Shown here in pieces: positions 14,755 to 23,803 of a DNA stretch of 23,803 nucleotides (its first letter is position 1; each line of letters begins with the position of its first letter). The notes beneath the pieces are model-generated. The model did not search any database. It was not told the DNA's origin and saw only the letters and a program-made list of their open reading frames with translations. Source of the stretch: Prorocentrum cordatum (Eukaryota > Sar > Dinophyceae > Prorocentrales > Prorocentraceae); contig CAUYUJ010011269.1 in assembly GCA_963575745.1 (NCBI GenBank), positions 1 through 23,803 on the forward strand, given 5' to 3'. The position numbers and the translations under genes were made by a program.

Positions 14755-15045
14755 TCTGCGATGTAATGTCACTATCGTACTCGCTTTCGATCTCACTCGA
14801 TCGATCCCACGATCGACCTCACAGGATCGATCACATTCGATCGATCTCATAATAGTTATCGCTATCGATATCACTATCGATCTCATGAGCGATCTCACTA
14901 TCGATTACACTATCGATCTCACCATCGATCCCACAACCAATGTCACAATCAACCTCGCTGTCCATCTCTCTTTTGATATCACTATCCATCCCATTCGAGC
15001 GATCTGATTATCGATCTCACTATCGATTTGACTATATCGACACCA
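14755..15045. repeat. 12-bp minisatellite CTATCGATCTCA
   Basis: cactatcgatct, catcgatccc and related words recur about 20 times with strong degeneracy. Many units contain the palindrome atcgat or gatc. Confidence 0.85.
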
Positions 15046-15170
15046 AGGCGGGACACCCCCGGCCACCGCCCGCCCACCGCCGACGGAACACCGACGGGGC
15101 AACGACGGGACACCACAGGACACCACCGGATCGTCCGGGCCACCGCGCGCCCACCTTGGGCGGAAGGGCG
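15046..15170. repeat. Degenerate ACACC-GACGGG short repeat
   Basis: gacggaacaccgacgggg, acgacgggacaccacagg and acaccaccgg form a short degenerate array next to the TCGAT minisatellite. Confidence 0.5.
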
Positions 15171-15239
15171 GTCCATTGCATCCGAATCGCCCTAGCGACG
15201 GCGGGTCGTTCCTCTCGCGCGCCCACGCAGCTTCGCTGG

Positions 15240-15303
15240 AGGAGGAGGAGGAGGAGGAGGAGGAGGAGGAGGAGGAGGAGGGGGAGGAGGAGGAGGAGGG
15301 GGA
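15240..15303. repeat. (GGA)n microsatellite
   Basis: About 20 GGA units with two ggg interruptions. Confidence 0.92.
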
Positions 15304-15391
15304 GGACGCACGCCACGAGCACGAAGCCGAAACCGATTTCCTGGAGGGGGGCTCTGCGTACCGTTGCGATCTCGCCCCCCGGCCTCCGATC

Positions 15392-15891
15392 CTACCCCTC
15401 CCACCCATCCTTCCCCTTTTTGTTCGACTGTAGGGGGCATCGCTGTGTGGCACCTGCCTGTCTAGACAAAACTGCCGGTTGTTTGCCTGGGGTGCTACTG
15501 CTCCTGTCACACGGACGAGCTGCATGCCAGAAGGCGAATGTGATGGCCCCACGAGACACACCAAGATTATCCATGAGCGCCACAGTTGCAAATGCAGGCA
15601 GGCCGAGAGAATCGGGGTGCATGTGGAGCGTGGTCATTGGAGGGAGCCTTCGTAGAACGAGGGGCGCAGCATAGTTGATGCTCCGCAGTGCATAGGAAAC
15701 CTCATCCCCACCATCTTCAGCCAGCGTATGACGGTTTGATGGATGTTGCCACAGCCTGCCCTTGCATTCGTGAGACACCCCGAGAACATCGTGACTATAG
15801 TCGCGGTTGTACTATTTACTCGACGCGGAGATCCCCATATGTGCATCTCATAGTGATGGCACGCTTCGGTAGAAGGCATTATCCTTCTCAA
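15392..15891 (-). pseudogene. Unassigned, weakly protein-like minus-strand region
   Basis: Two overlapping minus-strand frames (15634-15891 and 15392-15778) read as ordinary protein with balanced composition. One contains MHIWGSPRRVNSTTATIVTM, the other LPAFATVALMDNLGVSRGAI. Neither is long and neither matches a family I know. The sequence is among the least repetitive in the right half. It might be exon or transposon debris with a frameshift. Confidence 0.22.
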
Positions 15892-15964
15892 TAAATGAGT
15901 GTCCGCGAATTCATGAGGAAGACGAAGCCGAGAGAGGCGTCGACGACTACGACGACCTTAACTA

Positions 15965-16042
15965 GTTGTTCCCTCCTTTTTTCCTCCTCCTCCTCATCCT
16001 CATTGTCCTCCTCCTCCTCTTTCTCTTTCTTTTCCTCTGAGC
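15965..16042. repeat. Broken TCC tract
   Basis: tcctcctcctcctcatcctc and following units are interrupted by t-rich stretches. Confidence 0.75.
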
Positions 16043-16214
16043 ACTTGGCAGGGCGTCGAAAACTGCTCCAAAAGAGAAGAATGTTGAACACCGAAACAGG
16101 CAAACCGCCTGAGACATCCCCCCAATCTGGGCGCGAACGGGCCCGTAATATACCCCCTGGCGGCCCCCCTTGGGAGTGCTGAAACCAGCGCCTCGCCTGA
16201 GACATCCTCACAAC

Positions 16215-16252
16215 GTGTGTGTGTGTGTGTGTGTGTGTTTGTGTGTGTGTGT
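16215..16252. repeat. (GT)n dinucleotide repeat
   Basis: About 18 GT units with one ttt interruption near 16238. Confidence 0.92.
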
Positions 16253-16420
16253 GAGTCTGAGCGCGGAAATGCCAGGAGTATGAGTGAGTCTGCATATGAG
16301 TGATCCCGAGCATGAGGAACTTGAGTATCAGGAATCTAGGGGCAAGTGCATCTGAGTATGAATGAGTCTGAATATGAGTGACTCGACATGTGAGTGAGTC
16401 AGAGAATGATGACCTGAGGG
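16253..16420. repeat. GAGTATGAGTGAGTCTG minisatellite
   Basis: gagtatgagtgagtctg, gaatatgagtgactcga and gagtatgaatgagtctg recur with short spacers, following the GT array directly. Confidence 0.7.
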
Positions 16421-16865
16421 CGGGAGGTGTGAGTGTGATCTCGTTCTCCGCGCGGTTCAAAGTAATAACAAGAACCCCGCCCTCAGGACATGGGGAACAC
16501 GTATCCTCCTCAGCCTTCTCTTCTTCCCCTCCCCTTCCCCCACACGCCCCCTCTCCTCGTCACTTCCCTTCTGCCCTGCCTCCTGGGCTCCCACCCGCGC
16601 AGCGGGAGGCGGCCAGATCCGCAAGGTCAGCCGAACGTGCATCATGGCGATGGCCTTCCTGGAAGGCGCGGGCGCCCTCGCGACGGGGGCTGGGCGCTGA
16701 TGGCTGGCATCGCCCGCGGTGGGGCAGCAGCCCCGTCACCGACGGGAGTGCGCGCAAGGGCCGCTGCAGTTCCTCTGCCGGCCTTTCCGGGAGTGCTCTG
16801 CCTTCGCGGCTCGCCTTTCCGGGCCCTTCCCACTCGGTTTGGGAGGGCGCCCTCAGTTCGGGGAG

Positions 16866-16948
16866 GGGGAGGAGGAGGAGGAGGAGGAGGAGGAGGAGGA
16901 GGAGGAGGAGGAGGAGGAGGAGGAGGAGGAGGAGGAGGAGGAGGGGGA
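16866..16948. repeat. (GGA)n microsatellite
   Basis: A GGA array of about 27 units passes into interrupted purine sequence up to about 17050. Confidence 0.93.
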
Positions 16949-17130
16949 GGGGGAGGAGGGAGAAGAGGAGGATCAGGAGGAGGAGGAGGAACGTTGTCCC
17001 AACTCGAGGAGGAAAAGGAGGAGGAGGGATGCCAAAGGGGAGGGGGGGGGAGGCAGGTTCGGGGAGCGCAGCCCCGGCAACGCCGAGGGGGCAGTACGAG
17101 GAGGAGGTCGAGCGCGTCGGGTCGTGCTCG

Positions 17131-17577
17131 CGGAGGTTGCTCGAGGAATCTTTCAGGAGGAGAAGAAACACACAGACACAATTAATCGTCCACTCCCAGG
17201 AAAATGTGGGAAAACATGGGAATTGGGCGGGAAGACAAAAAACCCGAAAACATTGGAAAATATGGGGAATCATTTTATTTGTGTGTATTTATTTGTGTGT
17301 CCTAGGGCCCCTTTAGTCTTGGGCTGACAGCGTGGCTGCGCACAGTTTGGCCTCAGGGGTTGGCGACCGCGCGACTGCAGCCTCGCAGGATCAGAGCAAA
17401 AATCCTTCGGTGAGGTGTGCCCTGGCCGTGAGAGGGCGGAAGCTGCTCGAGGAATCTTGGGATGACAGCGTGGCTGCGCACAGTTTGGCCTCAGGGGTTG
17501 GCGACCGCGCGACTGCAGCCTCGCAGGATCAGAGCAAAAATCCTTCGGTGAAGTGTGCCACGGCCGTGAGAGGATGA
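17131..17577 (+). CDS. 46-codon tandem repeat, first copy interrupted
   Basis: A 138-bp unit is duplicated in frame. It encodes LLEESW(A/D)DSVAAHSLAS, GVGDRATAASQDQSKNPSV and (R/K)CA-AVRG, ending at TGA 17575-17577. Copies match over about 119 bp (17317-17435 and 17455-17573). The beginning of the first copy (cggaggttgctcgaggaatctt, 17131-17152) is separated from its remainder by the insertion at 17153-17320. Without the insertion, the frame that runs from about 16378 would continue to 17577. The peptide is unknown to me. Upstream codons are Arg-, Gly- and Pro-rich and come from the GGA tract. The minus strand is also open, so coding is inferred mainly from the in-frame period. Confidence 0.35.
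17153..17320. mobile_element. 168-bp introner-like insertion with TCTT duplication
   Basis: tctt at 17149-17152 is repeated at 17317-17320. The sequence between is absent from the paralogous site at 17455-17461 (gaggaatcttggg). The insert is richer in A+T than its flanks, carries two tttatttgtgtgt units (about 17275-17300), and ends cccctttag. Its length including one duplicate is 168 bp, a multiple of three, and its plus-strand frame closes with the TAG at 17314-17316. Ends do not give GT-AG on either strand: the plus strand ends in AG but starts TC, and the minus strand could be AC-AG. Intron, introner or small transposon remain open. Confidence 0.7.
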
Positions 17578-17989
17578 TGGGGCACGCTGCCGCTGGGGTT
17601 GACCACCGATTACAAGAGTCGTGGGCGGTGTCGCTTTGCATTGCGGCGCCCTCGGGGTCCAGCGGTTTGGGTACTGGTGGCGACGGCAGTCACCAGATCC
17701 AGGACACGTAATGGCGCGTGCCAGTGCCGCAGGCATGCCGGGCCTGCGTTCGAGGAAGACCGTCGTCAGTTATGGGATTGGAGTGGGCAGCGACGATTTG
17801 GAGGAGGGGGGGCGAGGGGGGAGGGGAAGACGAGGGAGGGAGGCAGAAAGGAGGGAGGGGGAGGCACGGGCAGCAGGGGGCAGGCGGGGAAAAGGCCGCC
17901 GCACTGCTTTCTGGCTGGCTCGCGCGGCGTATGGCCTTGTACGTAGTGTCTCGTGTGTGTGTGTGTGCCCTCGCCATGTGAGTGCCCCC
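17578..17989. other. Unassigned stretch with purine and GT tracts
   Basis: ggaggggg-type purine runs (17800-17900) and a short GT run (17953-17968) occur here. No gene is seen. Confidence 0.45.
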
Positions 17990-18520
<531 letters not shown>

Positions 18521-18592
18521 ATCATATGCTGCATCTTCCGTCTCCACATCTTGTGGAGCTCATAAGGAGCCGTCCGGGGGCTGTTTTGGGGT

Positions 18593-18858
18593 TTTGTGAG
18601 GAGGGAGGAAGAGGAGGGAGGAGGAAGGACGAGGGAGGAGGGAGGAAGGAGGAGGCAAGATGTAGGGGGCAGGAGGGAGGAGGGAGAAAGGAGGAGGGGA
18701 GGAGGGGAGGGAGGGAGGGATGAGGGAGGCGGGAGAGGTGAAGGAGGAGGAGCAGAGAGGAAGGAACATGAGGAGGGAGGAATAGGAGGAGGAGGAGGAG
18801 GAGGAGGAGGAGGAGGAAGAGGAGGAGGAGGAGGAGGAGGAAGAGGAGGAGGAAGTGG
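18593..18858. repeat. Purine-rich GGAGGA tract
   Basis: Broken GGAGGG/GGA units show almost complete strand asymmetry (hardly any pyrimidine on the plus strand) for about 265 bp, which favours triplex formation. Confidence 0.85.
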
Positions 18859-18865
18859 AGGGCGC

Positions 18866-18945
18866 CCTCTTGGGCCGTTTTGGGGTCGTCTTGGGAGCCT
18901 CTTGAGCCGTCTTGACGCGGTCTCGGGGGCCTCTGGGACCGTCTG
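18866..18945 (+). repeat. 12-bp repeat family, short block
   Basis: cttgggccgttttggggtcg, cttgggagcctc and cttgagccgtcttgacgc units. Confidence 0.75.
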
Positions 18946-18969
18946 AAGCGAGCCCCCCCCACCCCGATC

Positions 18970-19460
18970 ACTGCATTGCGCCTGGAATGGCGACCCCGCC
19001 CCCCTTGCTAGACGAACCCCCCCCTGGCTCCCGAGCACTCGTCCACCCCCCCTCTTGCAGAGCGAACCCTCCCCCCCTCCAGCTCGCGAGCACTGAATTG
19101 CGTCGGGAATGGCGTCCCCCCCTCCCCCCCCCCCCCCCCCCTTGCGAGCGAGCCCTCCTCCCGGCTCCCGAGCATTGAATGGCGTCATAGAATGGGCGCC
19201 CCCCCCCCCCCGCTCTTACAGAGGCGTGCCCCCGCCCCCCGCGCGAGACTGCGTCCCCCCCCCGCCCCCTGCAGAGCGAACCGTCCCCCTCGGCTCCCGC
19301 CGAGCATTGCATGGCGCCGGGAATGGCGTCCCCCCCCCCCGCCCTTGCAGAGCGAACCCTCCTTGCTTCCGAGCATTGAATGGCGTCGGGAATGCCCCCC
19401 GGCTCCCGAGCACTGAATGGCGTCGGGATTGGCGCCCCCCCCTCCCCCTTGCAGAACGAA
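18970..19460 (+). repeat. C-rich ~70-bp minisatellite, about seven units
   Basis: The consensus order is ccgagcattgaatggcgtcg, ggaatggcg, a C-run of 6-18 bases, cttgcagagcgaac and cctcc-ggctc. C-run length varies strongly (C18 at 19124-19141). The last unit ends about 40 bp before the LINE reverse transcriptase motifs. Confidence 0.85.
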
Positions 19461-19461
19461 G

Positions 19462-19477
19462 CTTGAGCGTGCTCAAG
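19462..19477. repeat. Short palindrome at the minisatellite/LINE junction
   Basis: cttgagc-gt-gctcaag, 7-bp arms with a 2-nt spacer. Confidence 0.7.
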
Positions 19478-19501
19478 TCCGCGCTCTCAGAAACTCACAC
19501 G

Positions 19502-21610
19502 CCGGATCGGCGGATATACCATGGCGTTGTGGGCTGGGCCCCCGTGTACACGTGGCAGTCTTAAGGTGGATTGCGGCAGGGCGTCTCATGCCGTCGAGTT
19601 TCTCTGCTCTCCTCGCGGCATCCCCACTAAGCCTATCGAGTGGCCCCGGGCAGAGCCTCATGCTTGCTGATTTTTTCGCGCTGCTGCGGATAACCGCCCG
19701 CGCGGTCTTAAAAAGGCATCGAACGAGGTGATATGCGGGGTGCTATATGGCCGCGTGCATTCGGCGATTTAAGAAAACCCAGAACGGCTTCATTCAGCAT
19801 CGCGATTTCCTCAATAACGTTGTCGACCTTGCGCGTTCGCTCGCGCAGCAAGTATTGCGTCGCAAGACTCGCCGACGCCCCCCCCCTTTCCATCTTAACG
19901 TTCGGACGAGGCCAAAGGTTTTCCATCTGTCAGCCAGCAGTGGCTACTCAAGCGCCTGCGTCACATTCGTCTCCCACGTCTCATACTTCTTGCACTGGGC
20001 GCGCCGTGCTTCTGGTCGCCGCGTTACTTTGGGGGGTTGGCTCTCACGATGATGTACTTCATAGACTCTGGGACCCTGCAAGGGTGTCCTCTCAGTGGGT
20101 CGCTATATGTTACTGCTGTCAATGCGTTCCTCATGGATCTAGAGAGTTGTCTCGGGCATGCCCCCCCCCCCCCCCTCTGGGGCGACTCGGGCTTGCGCCG
20201 ACGAACTTGGGGCGGCCATCCGACGCGCAAGGGGCGCCATCGCCTTGCTCGCGTGTTTCGGAATGGGCAACGGTTCGCCAATTTGTTGCTCAAGCACCAG
20301 AAGTGCTTCGTGATTCCGCTCCGAGGGCCTCTTTGTGAGCCGTGCATGTCCGAGCTGATGGCGCAATTTTCCAAGGCAGATCCTGAATGGAAGAACCTTT
20401 AGATTTTTGACTGTTGTACTTCTTTCGGATGTTTGATCGGACCTGGAGCATCTGTTGAGGGGCGGCGGATGGACCCACTTGCCAAACGCGCCACGCGTAC
20501 GGTCGAGCTGAGCAGGCGAGGGCCCCCTGCGCAGGTTGGTGCTCAGCTCTGCGGAGAGCGGGCTTTCCCTGCGCTGGGATATGTTGCGCATGTGGTGCCA
20601 CTTGGCTGGAAGGAATGCCAAAGCGGGCGCCATCTCCTCGCGCGGATTCTACGTGCTCCGAGCCCGACGTCGAGGATGGGCGACTGCTTTTCGGTGGCGG
20701 ATTGGGGCGGGCCCCAGTTTTCCTCGACGCGCGCGCTGGCAGCGGCAACGCAGACGCGCTCAGCGCTGACTACGTGCACCACATGGCGCAAGAGGATTGA
20801 TATGTTGAGGTCCGTTGTCTTAGATTTTGGATGCGCAAGTCTATGGCTCCTCGCGAATGGCACCTGGCTTCTGGATGAGCGACCGCTTCGCCTTCTTCCT
20901 CGAGCACGTTGCGGATGGACTCCCCAGCGATAGTCGGCTTGCATCGGGTGGGATGCTTGCCAGCAGGGTGTGGCCAGGCAGAGTGAGACGCTCAACGATT
21001 TGTCTGTTGTTTCGCTCCACTTCTCTCCCGACAAGATTGGAACGCTTGTTTTTTTTTCGATGCGTGGCAGTTGTTCAACCCGAGGATGCGCGCACGAATC
21101 GGGCGAAATGGTAAAGTATCTGCTACCGGATTACATCACGCAGCGTCTCCCCCCGAGGTTTGGCGGTCTCATGAAGAAGCGAGTTCGTATACATTTGGGA
21201 GTGCGCATGCCGAATGCCGAGCGCTTGAGAACATTGCTGAAGAATGTACCCATGAGCTGGGCAATGACTGCACAGAAGACATACCTCGGCGGCGGGATCA
21301 CCAACCAGAGGATGCAGAGACAGTCTATGTGTATGTATGGCTGCCACCAGCGTCCTGACGCAGTGTGGCAGTATGTCGTCGATTGCGCGCGCTGTCGCCA
21401 ATTTGCTGCCCTGGCGCTGAGAAATGATATTCCCAATGACGTATCCTTCAGGTTGGGCCTCCGTGGCGAGAAGCTTGCGTTCTTGATGGCGCTGTATCGT
21501 CGCTAGCGATTGATGTAGAAAACTGTCAGCTTGTCTCCTGAGTGCTCTGATGCGTTGAAATGTGTTGAGGCAGCGAGGCTTGCCGTTCGACTTCCGCTGC
21601 GTGGCGTGCG
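19502..21610 (+). pseudogene. Decayed LINE (non-LTR) reverse transcriptase ORF2, 5'-truncated
   Basis: Conserved LINE reverse transcriptase blocks occur in order but in changing frames: PDRRIYHGV (19502), CSPRG (about 19605, PKG-like), NRPRGLKKASNEVICGVL (about 19690), QNGFIQHRDFLNNVVDL (about 19775), ILTF then GFPSVSQQWLLKRLRHI (about 19890-19970, motif A region), SGTLQGCPLSGSLYVTAVNA (about 20063, motif B), ACADELGAAI (20191, catalytic box, second Asp replaced by Glu) and NLLLKHQKCFVIPL (about 20283). From about 20274 one frame continues to 21506, broken by stops at 20401-20403 and 20931-20933. It includes FGCLIGPGASVEGRRMDPLAK, ALGYVAHVVPL, DWGGPQFSS and a CMYGCHQ...VDCARC cysteine cluster typical of the LINE C-terminus. 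A last piece (ECSDALKCVEAARLAV) ends near 21610. The endonuclease is missing. The element is certainly inactive. Confidence 0.88.
20161..20175. repeat. C15 homopolymer inside the reverse transcriptase remnant
   Basis: The run lies between motif B (frame 3) and the catalytic CADE box (frame 1), so a length change here is the simplest cause of that frameshift. Confidence 0.85.
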
Positions 21611-22586
21611 ACGCAGGCAATTTAACCGTGCTGGATTGCAGAAGGTTGTGGTTTCGGCGAGGCGATGGGCTTCGGCGGTGCAGACTGTTTCCTCTTCGTC
21701 ATCGGGCGCCCGCTCATCTTCGCCCTCTTCTGAGTGCCCCTCCTCGCCCCCCTCCGAGGCCCCTTCCAGAGGCTTCTTCAGTTTCTTTCGGACCCTCGGG
21801 GCTTTCGCCAGATGCGACCCCGACCCTCTCGAGTTCCCTGAGGCCGTCAGATATTGTGCGTCTGTAGGTCGCACGAAACATGGTCATAGTCAGTTCCGCA
21901 TGTGGAAATATGGTTTTGCTGAATTAAACATGCCCCCCCCCTGGATTCTAGCGATTTGTTTCGCCCATCCTTGGCTATTGTTTTCCAGATGCAGGGCCGC
22001 GGTCACAACAGAGTCCAGGTAATTATGCTTGCCCCCCTCCCTCGGCGCAAGCGTCCAGGAGGAGGGGTCGCTGCGGCAACGTGGCAACAGGTGATTGGCA
22101 ATGGATGGGACCCCCCTGGGTACGCTCCGCCTCCTCCTGCTGCTCTTCCTCTTCCTCAGCAGCGATCCTACCCCGGGTTCTCCGCGGAAGCGACCTGCGC
22201 TAAGCTGGGCGATTAGCTGGGCAAGTTGGTGGGCCACCCCTGCTCCTTACCCATCCGCGCCCGCGCGCTCCGCCTCCGCCTTCGCGAGCGCAGCGCCGCC
22301 GACCCCGCTCTCGCGACCTGCAGCGCGATCGCAAGCACGTTTCCAAGTTGGCTTGTGTGCCAGGCGCTCAATCCTGGGCAGCGACGCCGGGACTGCGCGC
22401 CTGTCGGTCTTGCAGCAGGCCCTGCTACTTAGCCAGCGGCTCGGCTCCGACCCCGCTCGCAGGGCCCCCGGGCCACCGGCCCGAAGCCTCGCCCCCCCGC
22501 CGCCTCTCTCGCCCAGACGCTCGCCGGCGAGAGACCCCAGTCGGCGACGAGCGTCTCGCGCCAGCCGTCCTCGCGCGCGCCGCCTG
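21611..22586. other. Unassigned GC-rich stretch downstream of the LINE
   Basis: The minus strand between 21503 and 21874 has an acidic run (EEGHSEEGEDERAPDDEEET) that may be exon-like. Several long frames exist on both strands, as expected at high G+C. No domain is recognised. Confidence 0.4.
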
Positions 22587-23504
22587 TCACTGCCCCCCTG
22601 AGCGGGGGCGCCGAGGTCTTCTTCCCGGGCCCTCCTCCCGGGCGCGCGGGCGCTCTCGCGAGCTGCCGCCCGCGCCCCCATCCGAACGCCACCCCCCCTT
22701 CCAACAGCCGGGCGCCGGTGCCTTGCGGAAGAATCTCTCCGCAGGGCGCAGCTTGGCGCGGCCTTCCCCGGGCGCAGCCGCGGGCGCAAGACGCGCGGCG
22801 CCGCCCCTTGCGGACTTCAACCTCTCAGTGGACGATTGCAGACATGACATCCGCTCTGCCATCGGCCCCCGGGGGCGGCCCGCTCGCCGACCCAGTCGCG
22901 CCGCGCTCCTTCGCGGCTGAGGAATTGGGGGCGAGGCCGGCCCGAGGCGCGGGCCCTCCGCGCCATTGCGGACCACCTGGCTGTGGGGCTCACGTCTGGC
23001 TCCTTTCCCCTTCCCGGCGCTTCCGAGAACTGCCGCGGCGAGGTCGGCCTCGGCGGGGAGGGCGCTTGCCTCGCCGCCCGCCGAACCGCCCCAGCCCAGC
23101 CCGGAGGCTTCGATGCGCCCTCTTCTCCCCCCAGCGGCGCGGGGGGCAGCGGAGGGGGGGGTCCTCGAGGAGCGTTGAAAAGACGCGCTGGGGGAGCCCC
23201 CCCCGACCCCCCCCCCCCCTCCCTTCCGCCCACCCGTCTCTGGCGCCCAGGGTTGGGTTCGGGCGGCTTGGCAGGCGGTCAGCCGCGCCCCCCCCTGCCG
23301 GGCGCGCCAGGCCGCGGGGCGGCCCCCTCCCGGCAGCCCCCCCGCCCGCCCCAGCGCGGCTAGCGCGTCTGCCGCGAGCGGGCTGAAGCCAGCGGGCGAC
23401 GCCGCCAGCCAGGTTAAGGCCACGGCTATCTTCGGCCCCTCGCCGCTCTCCAGGCCCTCCCGGCAGAGCGCCGAATTACAAGGGGAGCCCATGCCAATAA
23501 ACAC
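22587..23504 (-). CDS. Unassigned long GC-rich open frame
   Basis: A minus-strand frame ending at 22587 is open back beyond 23504, with no stop seen to about 23640. The first part seems the most protein-like: GALEEARKVFIGMGSPC, then EGLESGEGPKIAVALTWLAA and SPAGFSPLAADALAALG. After that it becomes Gly/Arg/Pro-rich and repetitive. Stop codons are rare at this G+C content, so length is weak evidence. Plus-strand frames (22348-22920, 22718-23386) overlap it. No start, splice sites or family are established. Confidence 0.22.
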   Translation of the reverse strand: MFIGMGSPCNSALCREGLESGEGPKIAVALTWLAASPAGFSPLAADALAALGRAGGLPGGGRPAAWRARQGGARLTACQAARTQPWAPETGGRKGGGGGVGGGSPSASFQRSSRTPPSAAPRAAGGRRGRIEASGLGWGGSAGGEASALPAEADLAAAVLGSAGKGKGARREPHSQVVRNGAEGPRLGPASPPIPQPRRSAARLGRRAGRPRGPMAERMSCLQSSTERLKSARGGAARLAPAAAPGEGRAKLRPAERFFRKAPAPGCWKGGWRSDGGAGGSSRERPRAREEGPGRRPRRPRSGGQ

Positions 23505-23803
23505 CTTGCGTGCCTCCTCCAGGGCGCCTTGGGTTTCTTGGGTTTCGATGGATTTGCCGCGACAGGCGCAACGTTCCCGCGCAGGAAATCCAAAGGCGCC
23601 CCGGGGTCTCAGGGTCGGGTTTCTCGTGCACGGGAGGTCTCTTGTGGACGCGCCTCCACTGTGGCATCGCGGCCGCTCTCGCCGCCGCCCGCGCGAAGGC
23701 GAATCGGGCCGCGCCCGGCGCGCGGGGGGGCCGCCCCCCCCCGCCTCTTCTTGGTGGGCCAGTGATTCGAGCTCGGCTTTCTCCAGCTTGGATCCGCTAG
23801 TTT
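23505..23803. other. GC-rich window end
   Basis: The sequence is continuous with the preceding minus-strand open frame. A C-run/G-run region occupies about 23715-23745. Nothing else is recognised. Confidence 0.4.

Noticed and set aside
14755-15045. GATC/ATCGAT-rich array as a replication origin
   Set aside because: The words come from a degenerate 12-bp minisatellite. No initiator-box pattern or other origin feature is seen.
21503-21874. Acidic minus-strand frame downstream of the LINE as a separate gene
   Set aside because: It overlaps the LINE tail on the opposite strand, and the acidic run comes from a ctc-rich stretch. Too little support.

Overview
The window reads as repeat-saturated nuclear DNA of a eukaryote. 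A dinoflagellate (Prorocentrum, Polarella or Symbiodinium type) is my best guess, with moderate confidence. The guess rests on four things: a decayed LINE whose reverse transcriptase motifs resemble dinoflagellate LINEs, a CxxCGAY cysteine module of a kind I associate with dinoflagellate genes, a degenerate 12-bp repeat (consensus CTTGGGGCCGTC) in at least nine blocks, and very many triplet microsatellites. There is no bacterial operon, CRISPR array, rRNA or tRNA that I can see. No complete, confidently functional gene is present.

Layout. 1-2100: microsatellites, a possible small exon (809-1027), a short coding relic on the minus strand (1264-1300) and an (AGGCTG)n-type array. 2168-3692: the least repetitive part of the left half. 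It has a TATA box, a primer-binding-site-like TGGTATCAG and two overlapping disordered open frames, together resembling the head of an LTR retroelement without pol. 3821-4009: a long foldback with 59-bp arms. 4036-5118: an AT-rich ~29-bp repeat island followed abruptly by a G-rich ~101-bp minisatellite. 5440-6326: a duplicated ~370-bp module, 12-mer blocks and (GGA)n. 6500-7513 (minus): an open frame with a cysteine-containing C-terminal module. 7561-9345: a palindrome cluster, 73-bp and 84-bp tandem repeats, and a GCGTAGAAA satellite with higher-order structure. 9465-13270: 12-mer blocks, microsatellites, duplicated modules and a KIEV-type repeat. 13668-14237: three strong hairpins beside an unassigned possible minus-strand coding relic. 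14755-16420: minisatellites and unassigned sequence. 17131-17577: a 46-codon tandem duplication, one copy of which carries a clean 168-bp insertion. 17990-19460: a 163-bp perfect ATG array, purine tracts and a C-rich minisatellite. 19502-21610: a frameshifted LINE reverse transcriptase remnant. 21611-23803: very GC-rich, unassigned.

The genes do not form a pathway. The coherent themes are retroelement debris (LTR head, LINE, cysteine module) and repeat expansion around it. The observations I rate highest are the introner-like insertion at 17153-17320, proved by its own empty-site paralogue; the foldback at 3821-4009; the two-locus minus-strand peptide LGA[V/I]APYLTSYLSH, whose nucleotide differences are nearly all silent; and the LTR-like head with two SUMO-interaction-like motifs.
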